Shown here piece by piece: positions 55,456 through 64,000 of a stretch of DNA of 64,000 nucleotides (positions are counted from its first letter, which is position 1; the number at the start of each line of letters is the position of its first letter). The position numbers and the translations under genes were made by a program. The stretch is from contig QJPP01003429.1 of assembly GCA_003996215.1 (NCBI GenBank), positions 62,001 to 126,000 on the forward strand, given 5' to 3'. The notes below the pieces were generated by a model. It was not told the DNA's origin, ran no database searches, and saw nothing but the letters and a program-made list of their open reading frames with translations. The stretch is from Jaltomata sinuosa. Lineage: Eukaryota; Streptophyta; Magnoliopsida; Solanales; Solanaceae.

Positions 55456-55951
55456 AAGACTTGAAAATATCATTCATCAAGCTCATGAAGGTCGTCGGCG
55501 CATTGGTCAATCTATAAGACATTATCAGGAACTCGTAGTGCCCATACCGAGTCTAGAAAGTCATCTTAGGTATATCCTCAAGACAAATCTTTAGTTGATG
55601 GTACCTTGACCTCATGTCAATTTTGGAAAATACTGAAGCGCCCTGCAACTGGTCAAAAAGGTCATCTAGGCGGGGCAAAGGATACTTATTTCTGATGGTA
55701 ACCTTGTTCAACTGCTTGTAATCTATATATATTCTCATGCTACCATCTTTCTTCTTTACGAACAAGACCGGAGAACCCCAAGGCGAAACACTGGGATGAA
55801 TAAATCTCTTATCAAAGAGTTCCTGTAACTGAGCTTTGAGTTCCCTCAACTTCACCGAAGCCATTCGATAAGGAGGAATAGAGATTGGGCAAGTGGCTAG
55901 CTCCAAATCAATACAAAAGTCAATAACCCTGTCCGGAGGCATACCAGGCAA
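55456..55951 (-). pseudogene. RT N-terminal half of the minus-strand gypsy element
   Basis: FCIDLELATCPISIPPYRMA, LQELFDKRFIHPSVSPWGSP, KKDGSMRIYIDYKQLNKV, FSKIDMRSRYHQLKI, a stop at 55553 (PKMTF then TAG), then RYGHYEFLIMSY and TNAPTTFMSLMN to 55456. GYHQ of relatives is RYHQ here. The catalytic FIDD box is missing because the gene is cut before it. Confidence 0.9.
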
Positions 55952-55969
55952 GTCTATAGGAAATACCTC

Positions 55970-56400
55970 CTAAAACTCAGAAACCACAAGGACCGACTCA
56001 ATAGGAGGAGACTCCGCACTAACATCCCAAAGGTGATCCAGGAAGGCTAAACACCTCTTCCCCACTAACTTTCTAGCCCGAACAAAGGATATGATTTTCA
56101 TTGGCTTGGACTTATACACACCCTCCCACTCTAGTCTATCCATACTCGGCATCTCTAGAGTCACTGTCTTAGTATTACAATTCAAAATAGCATGATACAG
56201 AGATAACCAAGTCATACCCAGAATAACATCAAAATCAAACATATCCAAGATGATCAAATCTACCCAAGTCTGGAAACCCACAAACAAAACAGAACATGAA
56301 CGATACACATGGGTTACTACCACAAACTCTTCAACCAAAGTATAAATATGTACAGGAGAATCAAGAACATCACACACCAAGTCCAGACCTAAGGCAAATC
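55970..56400 (-). pseudogene. Protease C-terminus and linker of the minus-strand gypsy element
   Basis: 136-codon frame: VYRSCSVLFVGFQTWVDLII, DFDVILGMTWLSLYHAILNC, KTVTLEMPSMDRLEWEG and SFVRARKLVGKRCLAFLDHL. FDVILGMDWL-type text marks the end of the gypsy protease. Protein processing would need the N-terminal DSG/DPG part, which lies in decayed sequence near 56450. Confidence 0.8.
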
Positions 56401-57951
56401 TACATATACATAAGAGTAAGTAGAAACTAGATCAAATAAAATAGAAGTCATCCAGTCACAGATGAGAATAGTACCTATAATCACAGCATCAGATGCCTCA
56501 GCCTCGGACTTGCCTGGGAACGCATAAAAATAAGCTCTATCATCAAGTCAGGCAACCTCACTAGCAGGCTGCGCTCTACCCTTCCCTACATTACTATTAC
56601 CTTTGTGGCCACCACAACCTCCTTTATTATTACCTCGCCCACCTTGTGGACGACCCTTACCATTGCCACCTCCACCTATTGGAACCATAGCCCTGGCCTG
56701 TTGTTGCACTTGGTTACCTATCTATATAAGAGGGAACTTTCTCTTAATGTGGCCCACATCACCATAATGAAAATAACCTCGCTCAAGAGAAGACCCGCTA
56801 GCCGAAGAATAGGAAGCCCTCTAGCCTCTAGTAGCTGGGGACTGCTGAATAACCCCTGAATGACCACCTGCAAAAGATGTCAAGGCTGACTGAATAGAGC
56901 GATCCAAATGAATGTACTGGCTGGGACCTCTGGAATAAAAAGCACTGTAATTACCCACACTTCGGGACTTCTTGGCTAATACCTCAGCCTGCCCAACTTG
57001 CTTAACTCCTTCACGATTCTTCACATAACTAGTTACCCCATTGAAGCTCCTTTCTGCAGAAGTCATGTGAATACACAGAACCTACAAATCAGTATTCAGG
57101 CCCTTGACATATAATTGGATCCTCTCCTCCTCAGTGCCCAATAGCTAAGTAGTATAGCAATACAGAGCATGGAACTTAGCCTCATAGGCTGCAACAGACA
57201 TATTGCTCTATTCAAGAGCCAAAAATTCATCCTTCTTACGGTTCCTAAGAGTACGGGGTACATAATTTTCCACGAATAGGGCATGAAACTAAGCCCAAGT
57301 CATTGGAGGCAAATCTGACGAATGACACTCCACATGGGTTCTCCACCACAGCTTGGCATCCCCTAGTAGTTGGAAAGTCACAAACTCAACCTCATGCTGC
57401 TGTACTATTCCTAACTTATATAGCATCTCATAGAAATAAAAAATGAACTCAAAAGCATACTCATCCTCTGTACAATAAAACGAAGGGGGTTTTATTTTCA
57501 AAAACTTAGTCAATAACTCGTGTTTGGTCCCGGTCATGATAGGGCCTAATGCTGGATGGAAGAATGCATTTATACCCAAAGCCTCATCCATCTTGGGAGC
57601 TAAGGTGATAGCGGGATGGGCACCCAAAACCTGAATAGCTAGCATAGTGGGGGTAGATCCAGTACCTCCCAACCCGCTCAAAAATGCCAAAACCTAATGA
57701 ATGACCTTAGAAGACATAGAAGGAAGGCCTGTACCTTCAACCGGTACTTCCACCTCTAGTTCTGCTCCATCCTCGTGCACTACCTCAACCTCCTTAACAT
57801 GATCCTAGGGTGGGAGAGGTGTCGCTAACCTCTGACCAATCACTGCTGAGCTCCACCCCTGGCGGGTGTTGCTTTCCCTACCTCGCCTTTGAACCGTAGG
57901 TCCGACAGCTGGAGTTGCTACCCTCACTCCATTCTGCCTAGTGTTCACCAT
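56400..57951 (-). pseudogene. gag of the minus-strand gypsy element
   Basis: ATG at 57951 (MVNTRQNGVRVATPAVG), then HPALGPIMTGTKHELLTKFL, FEFIFYFYEMLYKLGIVQQH and FQLLGDAKLWWRTHV (57690-57289), then FRALF/SLSVAAYEAKF-type text (57284-57096) and a tail (57066-56821). The zinc knuckle near 56775 reads YFHYGDVGHIKRKF: all three Cys ligands are replaced (Tyr, Tyr, Phe) while His remains. Several stops. Closely related to the gag at 2864-4293. Confidence 0.85.
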
Positions 57952-57972
57952 CTGCAAACAAAAGAATGAAGG

Positions 57973-58012
57973 AGGTCAGATACCATTTTGGATCGCCAGA
58001 TACCAATTGGAA
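57973..58012 (-). repeat. Leader repeats AATTGGTATCTG / AAATGGTATCTG
   Basis: Two copies about 21 bases apart on the minus strand, 145-185 bases downstream of the primer site, homologous to those at 4325-4372 and 13360-13461. Confidence 0.75.
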
Positions 58013-58153
58013 TCAAGTTATAGCATGAAGGAAGAAAGAAAGGGTAGTTTCCTAAAGTCCTATAGCCTCTCAAAGAAAAGTACAAACATCTCCGTATTGT
58101 TCCGTAAGACTCTACTAGATCCATTTTAGTACGACAAGATCATTGAACCTAGG

Positions 58154-58165
58154 GCTCTGATACCA
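58154..58165 (-). other. tRNA-iMet primer binding site
   Basis: Minus-strand TGGTATCAGAGC, perfect, 4 bases from the LTR edge at 58170. Confidence 0.85.
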
Positions 58166-58169
58166 TCTT

Positions 58170-59225
58170 TATCACAACCTAAATTGATGCAAGTGGCACC
58201 CACGCTAGAACCCCGGTGGGAGAACCAAAACCAACCCAATACTTAACCAAAAGGATTAGACAACTAAGAAAACTTCATTAAATAAACCAATAATTTATAG
58301 TTTCAAATGAAAATAGAACATCTTGCGGAAATTAACCCCTAGAATCTAAAAGTTGTTGTCCCAAAATTCTATACTAATTGTCTGAAAGAAGGGGATGCAA
58401 CCCCAAAACAAGTATAAAGTCTAGGTCCAAACAATGGACTAGGAATAACTGAAGAATTCATGGTAGCCTGGAAGATGCAACTCACCCTTGAAGTCGAAAA
58501 TCGCCTAACTCACAGCTGAGGTCTCACAGTAGCCGCCAGAATATGCCTTGTACTCAATAAAAAAAAGAACGTGCAGTATCAGTACACAAGAAACAACAGT
58601 GTACTGGTAGGATTATCGGCCAACTCCCAAGTTATGAAATATGAACATATAACAATAACATAGTACAACAAGACAAATATGTAACAAGTCAATATGACTA
58701 CTAATAAGACTCCCAGTCAATAACCTGACTCAACAATCATATAATTCATGTCCAACTACACAAGTAAACAGACCACATATAACTATGTCAGAGCTTGCGA
58801 GTAACCCGGACCACCCAAGGTTCCCTAGGACATCTTTTATGACATTTAACATTCACTCCTGATTTACATAAGAAACCACCTTAGCACTTAAATACACCAA
58901 CCCGGCCACTCAAGGACCAACATGTATGTCAAGCAACAATGAATCCCGATCCTCTCAAGGAGCCAACATATATAAACATCAACAAACATATAAGCTCGGT
59001 TCACTCAAGGAACCAACACACATGAATACCAAGTAAACCTGTACATACATGCTAAGGGTCTTATGGTTTCCTACTAGTCATGACCTGCAGGGGATAAGCT
59101 TTGCTCCATGAGCCCCTGGCCTTGCTGGGTGGAAATTGGCACTTAACCGATGTTGCGCATATGAACTTATTTTCCCAATATCGCATTTACGGACAATGTA
59201 AAACATTAGAATTAGACTCGTAGCC
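58170..59225 (-). mobile_element. 5' LTR of the minus-strand gypsy element, truncated
   Basis: The 3' end of the LTR at 58170 reads GGTTGTGATA on the minus strand. About 1.06 kb is present with U5/R-side text like that at 4850-5400. The U3 part is missing: the tandem block begins at 59226. No coding sequence. Confidence 0.7.
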
Positions 59226-59929
59226 TTTGATTCGCCAAGTCGATCACTCCGAACGCGTGGTGTGCTACAAAAAACTCAATAGGATAAAGGAGGGAAATGT
59301 CTACAGTTCAAAGTTGAGGGAGAGGTTTGATTTTTCAATCAAAGTTGGAGGTGTAAATGATTTTCACCTTTCTAAATTGCTAAAATTATTATCAATCTCT
59401 TACTTTTCCAAAAACATATTTTGAAAATGATTTGCGTCATACCAAGTCAATTGTATCGGCTACAAGGAAATTTCAACTTGTATTTAATTGTACGTAATTT
59501 GTGGTCCTTATTCTTTGATATGACTCATTCCTAATTCCTTAAATTATTGTCTTCCTTCATTAAAGTTTCTATTTGTTGTAAATATTATCTGTCAAGATTT
59601 GAATTAGATGCCTGAATTTATAATTTATGGATTCCATCTTCATGTACTGTTGTTTCTCTCTTTTCTTTTCTTCTCTTGAATGTTCAAATCTTTAAAACTT
59701 TGAAGTTAGCAGTTCGATGTAGCCCAATGCGGTCCATGTGGAACTTATGGTTCTTATTCTTTGATGACTCATTACTAATTCCTTAATTAATTTGACTGTA
59801 AGAGGTCTCTTCCCCTTTGCAATTTGATTGATATATCTAATAAAGTTCACAAAATTCACTATACACTTGAGACGAGAGAATTTTTCATTGCCTTGTTCTA
59901 ATACTTGGAGAGTTTGGCTCCTAGTAGAG

Positions 59930-60075
59930 GTGTCAAATGGGCGGGTTGGGCTGAAAATAGAATGATTTAAATGGGTTAAATTATAATTGGGTTGGGTCAT
60001 GACCTGCCCAAATTTACTTTGGGTTGAATTGAATTGGGTTAAATTGGGCTAAAAATTGGGTTGGGTCATGACCAA
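59930..60075. mobile_element. hAT-like MITE fragment ('gggcgggttggg')
   Basis: TAGAGGTGTCAAATGGGCGG, then GTTGGGC and repeated GGGTTGGGTCATGACC. Same family as 23930-24287. Only the left end is visible; present in unit 1, absent from unit 2. Confidence 0.5.
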
Positions 60076-60120
60076 GAAATTACATGGAGTGTCCTTAAAA
60101 ATAAGTGGTCATCAATTTTT

Positions 60121-62006
60121 GCCCCCCATAAGAAAAATCTTTAAAAAATACCCTTTCTTCCTTTTTATGTATAAAACAAATACATTTTTGTCCCTCTACA
60201 CCACAACTCTCTATGTTCGTTTGTCTCTCAACTTTTATTTTTCATTTTTCATTTTTCTTTTATCTTTTTAATTTTTTTCTTTTCTCTTTCTTTTCTTTTT
60301 TCTCAATTTTTTTTTAATTCTCGTTTTCTTTTTTCTCAACCTTTTTTTATGTTTTTTTTTATTTTTTATTTTTTATTTTTCTCTCAAACTTTTTTTGTTC
60401 TTTTTTTCCTCATCCTTTATTTATTTTTTATTCTTTTTTTTCTCTTTTTTCTTTTTTTCTCAACTTTTATTTTTTTCTCTTTTTTAATCTTTATTTTTTC
60501 CTTTTCTCTTTTTTCTTCTCTATTTTTTCTTAACCTCTATTATTTTTTGCTAATGAACAAAAAGTTGGATAATCTACAAAGAGGATCTTCTTTCTTTGAA
60601 ATCGAAGTAAACTTAAGGGCGTGCTTTGTTGTTTGGAAGTCCTTTGGAACAAGTCTTGCCTCTAAGGCAAATGTTATAGAACATCTCATAAATCAAGACA
60701 CAATGAGGTAGTGTCAAGTCTTGCTCGTGGGGCTTAACTTGTTGTTTGAAAATTCTTGAGCTAAGTCTTGCCTCTAAGGCAAGAGTTATAGAGCATCTCA
60801 TAAATTAAGACACAATGAAGCACTGTTAACTCTTGCCCATGGGGCATAACTTGTTTTTTGGGAGACCCTTGGGCTAAGTCTTGCCTCTAAGGCAAACGTT
60901 ATAGAGCATCTCATGATCAAGACACAATGTGCTAGTGTCAATTCTAGCCCATGAGGCGTAACTTGTTGTTTGAAAGTCTTTGAGCTAAGTTTTGCCTCTA
61001 AGGCAAGAGTTATAGAGCATCGTATAAATCAAGACACAATGTGGTAGTGTCAACTCTTGCCCATGGGGCGTAATTTGTTATTTGGAAGTCCTTAGGCTAA
61101 GTCTTGCCTCTTAGGCAAGCGTTATAGAGCATCCCATAAATCAAGCACAATATGATAGTGTCAACTCTTGCCCATGGGGCGTAACTTATTGTTTGAAAGT
61201 CCTTGGGCTAAGTCTTGTCTCTAAGGCAAGAGTTATAGAATGTCTCATAAATCAAGACACAACGAGGAAGTGTCAAGTCTTGCTCGTGGGGCATAACTTG
61301 TTGTTTGAAAATCCTTGAGCTAAGTCTTGCATATAAGGCAAGAGTTATAGAGTATCTCATAAATTAATATACAATGAAGTAGTGTGAACTCTTGCCCATG
61401 GGGCGTAACTTGTATTTTTTGAGAGGTCCTTGGGCTAAGTCTTGCCTCTGAGGCAAGTATTATAAATCATCTCATAAATCAAGACACAATGTACTAGTGT
61501 CAAATCTTGTTCATGGGAAATAATTTGTTGTTTGAAATTGCTTAGACTAAGTTTTGCCTCTAAAGCAAGAGTTATAGAACATCTCATAAAAAAAATCATA
61601 GAAAAAAATAATAGAAGTTGAGAGAAAAAAAATAAAAATTGAGAAAAAAAGGAAAAAACGAAGAAAAAAAAGACAACAAAAAATAAAGGTTGAAAAAAAT
61701 AAAAAATAAAAAGGAGAAAAAAATAGAATTGAGAGGAGAAAAGGAAAAAAATAAAGATTGAGAAAAAAAACGTAGAAGAAAGAATAAAATAAAAAATAAA
61801 AGAAAAAAAGATTGAGAAAAAAAGAAAAAAAGAAAAAAGAAAAAAGAAAAAGAAAAAAAATAAAAAAAGAGAAAAAAGAAATAAATATAAAAGTTGAGAG
61901 GCAAATGAGCATGAAGAGTTGTTTAAAATTATTTGTAGAGGGGGAAAAAGGTAATTGTTGTATACATAAAAACAAGGAAGACTATTTTTATAAGACTTTT
62001 CTTACC
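60121..62006. mobile_element. Foldback element with internal 112-bp satellite (unit 1)
   Basis: Left arm about 60125-60545 (T/C-rich; begins CATAAGAAAAATCTTT, then CTTTTTATGTATAAAACAA and TGTCTCTCAACTTTT). Right arm about 61573-62006 is its approximate reverse complement (AAAAGTTGAGAGGCAAAT, TTGTATACATAAAAACAAGG, AAGACTTTTCTTA). The centre is the 112-bp tandem array. No transposase. The apparent ORFs of 60-140 codons in the arms are Phe- or Lys-rich translations of the homopurine tract and not genes. Confidence 0.65.
60618..61595. repeat. 112-bp satellite array, about nine copies (unit 1)
   Basis: AAGTCTTGCC or a variant recurs at 60651, 60763, 60876, 60987, 61099, 61210, 61322, 61437 and 61549: spacing 111-115. 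Each monomer carries the inverted repeat TTGCCTCTAAGGCAA, then GTTATAGAGCATCTCATAAA, CAAGACACAATG and CTTGCCCATGGGGCGTAAC. Confidence 0.9.
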
Positions 62007-62113
62007 TTTGATTCGCCAAGTCGATCACTCCGAACGCGTGGTGTGCTATAAAAAACTCAATAGGATAAAGGAGGGAAATGTCTGCAGTTCAAAGTTGAGG
62101 GAGAGGTTTGATT

Positions 62114-63731
62114 TTTCTCTCAAACTTTTTTTGTTCTTTTTTTCCTCAACCTTTATTTATTTTTTATTCTTTTTTTTCTCTTTTTTCTTTTTTTCTCAAC
62201 TTTTATTTTTTTCTCTTTTTTAATCTTTATTTTTTCCTTTTCTCTTTTTTCTTCTCTATTTTTTCTTAACCTCTATTATTTTTTGCTAATGAACAAAAAG
62301 TTGGATAATCTACAAAGAGGATCTTCTTTCTTTGAAATCGAAGTAAACTTAAGGGCGTGCTTTGTTGTTTGGAAGTCCTTTGGAACAAGTCTTGCCTCTA
62401 AGGCAAATGTTATAGAACATCTCATAAATCAAGACACAATGAGGTAGTGTCAAGTCTTGCTCGTTGGGCTTAACTTGTTGTTTGGAAATTCTTGAGTTAA
62501 GTCTTGCCTCTAAGGCAAGAGTTATAGAGCATCTCATAAATTAAGACACAATGAAACAGTGTTAACTCTTGCCCATGGGGCATAACTTGTTTTTCGGGAG
62601 ACCCTTGGGCTAAGTCTTGCCTCTAAGGCAAACGTTATAGAGCATCTCATGATCAAGACACAATGTGCTAGTGTCAATTATTGTCCATGAGGCGTAACTT
62701 GTTGTTTGAAAGTCTTTGAGCTAAGTTTTGCCTCTAAGGCAAGAGTTATAGAGCATCGCATAAATCAAGACACAATGTGGTAGTGTCAACTCTTGCTCAT
62801 GGGGCGTAACTTGTTATTTGAAAGTCCTTGGGCTAAGTCTTGCCTCTTAGGCAAGCGTTATAGAGCATCTCATAAATCAAACGCAATATGATAGTGTCAA
62901 CTCTTGCCCATGGGGCGTAACTTATTGTTTGAAAGTCCTTGGGCTAAGTCTTGTCTCTAAGGCAAGAGTTATAGAATGTCTCATAAATCAAGACACAACG
63001 AGGAAGTGTCAAGTCTTGCTCGTGGGGCATAACTTGTTGTTTGAAAATCCTTGAGCTAAGTCTTGCATATAAGGCAAGAGTTATAGAGTATCTCATAAAT
63101 TAATATACAATGAAGTAGTGTGAACTCTTGCCCATGGGGCGTAACTTGTATTTTTTGAGAGGTCCTTGGGCTAAGTCTTGCCTCTGAGGCAAGTATTATA
63201 AATCATCTCATAAATCAAGACACAATGTACTAGTGTCAAATCTTGTTCATGGGAAATAATTTGTTGTTTGAAATTGCTTAGACTAAGTTTTGCCTCTAAA
63301 GCAAGAGTTATAGAACATCTCATAAAAAAAATCATAGAAAAAAATAATAGAAGTTGAGAGAAAAAAAATAAAAATTGAGAAAAAAAGGAAAAAACGAAGA
63401 AAAAAAAGACAACAAAAAATAAAGGTTGAAAAAAATAAAAAATAAAAAGGAGAAAAAAATAGAATTGAGAGGAGAAAAGGAAAAAAATAAAGATTGAGAA
63501 AAAAAACGTAGAAGAAAGAATAAAAGAAAAAAAGATTGAGAAAAAAAGAAAAAAAGAAAAAAGAAAAAAGAAAAAGAAAAAAAATAAAAAAAGAGAAAAA
63601 AGAAATAAATATAAAAGTTGAGAGGCAAATGAGCATGAAGAGTTGTTTAAAATTATTTGTAGAGGGGGAAAAAGGTAATTGTTGTATACATAAAAACAAG
63701 GAAGACTATTTTTATAAGACTTTTCTTACCT
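62114..63731. mobile_element. Second foldback/satellite copy, left arm shortened (unit 2)
   Basis: After the marker, sequence jumps at GATTTTTCTCTCAAAC to the middle of the left pyrimidine arm (equivalent to 60383); ATTTTT is present at both deletion ends in unit 1. The rest follows unit 1 closely, with a 12-bp loss in the purine arm near 63525. Confidence 0.8.
62356..63323. repeat. 112-bp satellite array, about nine copies (unit 2)
   Basis: Copy of 60618-61595 at an offset of 1736 bases with scattered point differences; the monomer order and the odd variants (such as the ATATAAGGC monomer) are kept, so it arose by duplication of the whole array. Confidence 0.9.
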
Positions 63732-64000
63732 TTGATTCGCCAAGTCGATCACTCCGAACGCGTGGTGTGCTATAAAAAACTCAATAGGATAAAGGAGGGA
63801 AATGTCTGCAGTTCAAAGTTGAGGGAGAGGTTTGATTTTTCAATCAAAGTTGGAGGTGTAAATGATTTTCACCTTTCTAAATTGCTAAAATTATTATCAA
63901 TCTCTTACTTTTCCAAAAACATATTTTGAAAATGATTTGCGTCATACCAAGTCAATTGTATCGGCTACAAGGAAATTTCAACTTGTATTTAATTGTACGT

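Larger units (their letters stand above)
55456..58169 (-). mobile_element. Minus-strand gypsy element: internal region from PBS to mid-RT
   Basis: From right to left: PBS (58154-58165), leader repeats (57973-58012), gag (57951-56400), protease/linker (56380-55970) and the RT start (55951-55456). It is cut at 55456 by the plus-strand gypsy 3' LTR, inside the RT segment reading MNDIFKSFM. The rest of RT, RNase H and integrase is not found on the other side of that element. Confidence 0.85.
59226..64000. repeat. Tandem array, unit about 2.78 kb (two and a fraction units)
   Basis: A marker text TTGATTCGCCAAGTCGATCA occurs at 59227, 62008 and 63732. Unit 1 is 59227-62007 (2781 bp). Unit 2 is 62008-63731 (1724 bp), lacking 1045 bp that follow the marker in unit 1 plus a 12-bp piece of the purine tract. 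Unit 3 starts at 63732, again with the text that follows the marker in unit 1, and runs off the window. The copies are nearly identical, so the array is recent, or in part an assembly effect. Confidence 0.85.

Noticed and set aside
59227..59424. 65-codon frame starting MIRQVDHSERVV, repeated at 62008 and 63732
   Set aside because: It starts with TTG, not ATG, and is conserved only because the DNA is tandemly duplicated; the frame diverges after the marker in unit 2.
60349..60711. 120-codon and similar Phe/Leu-rich or Lys-rich ORFs in 60349-62223 and 61547-63775
   Set aside because: They are translations of polypyrimidine or polypurine tracts (the arms of the foldback element) with no protein-like composition.
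60618..61595. Regularly spaced repeats resembling a CRISPR array
   Set aside because: The whole 112-bp period is conserved; there are no unique spacers, and this is plant nuclear DNA.

Overview
The window is plant nuclear DNA, almost certainly from a member of the nightshade family (Solanaceae). The evidence is the overall layout (AT-rich, few genes, LTR retrotransposons nested in each other), Ty3/gypsy LTRs of about 2.3-2.7 kb with tRNA-iMet primer sites, and short SINE and MITE sequences (26465-26610, 37205-37275, 38936-39080, 39105-39250) that I recognise as Solanaceae repeat families. I cannot decide the genus. The only recognisable host coding sequence is the last exon of a nuclear gene for the plastid ribosomal protein L6 (36692-37028, minus). 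Nearly everything else is transposable elements at different stages of decay.

Layout. 1-9500: a nest. An Athila/Tat-like element (minus; gag start, tRNA-Asp primer site, LTR to 1536) lies in a plus-oriented LTR fragment (ends 2863), which lies in the gag gene of a minus-strand gypsy element (gag 2864-4293, PBS 4517-4528, LTR 4533-6798). A decayed LTR follows. 9500-21892: the pol tail and 3' LTR of a plus-strand gypsy element. The LTR is split by a complete non-autonomous element of 8.4 kb with TTCAT target duplications (10677-19117), which carries an antisense plant-transposon-protein pseudogene, and by a 659-bp hAT MITE with 8-bp duplications. 21893-27718: intergenic DNA with MITEs, a SINE and a 250-bp tandem duplication. 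27719-34970: an L1-type LINE on the minus strand with a perfect 17-bp target duplication; its ORF2 contains a foreign segment with a mitovirus-like RNA polymerase motif. 34971-39666: the RPL6 exon, SINE pieces and a short broken ORF.

39667-45690: a 468-bp LTR with 13-bp perfect terminal inverted repeats, split by a 4.1-kb Copia element (unusual TA...TA ends, CTCGA duplications), then a tRNA-iMet primer site and an internal region with an unidentified 274-codon ORF. 45690-55455: a gypsy chromovirus-type element with two nearly identical 2.25-kb LTRs but a badly broken gag-pol, preceded by an extra copy of its own 3' internal tail. 55456-59225: the gag and start of pol of a minus-strand gypsy element, interrupted within reverse transcriptase. 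59226-64000: a tandem array of a roughly 2.78-kb unit. Each unit holds a foldback structure in which long polypyrimidine and polypurine arms enclose nine copies of a 112-bp satellite.

Recurrent themes: (1) several unrelated LTR families each carry a cluster of short, family-specific palindromes just upstream of the TATA box; (2) three gypsy-type elements share a 21-bp leader repeat that resembles the primer site; (3) most coding regions are dead by stops and frameshifts, even where the LTRs look young. The best candidates for undescribed biology are the foldback/satellite unit, the 274-codon ORF, the mitovirus-like insert and the palindromic LTR clusters.
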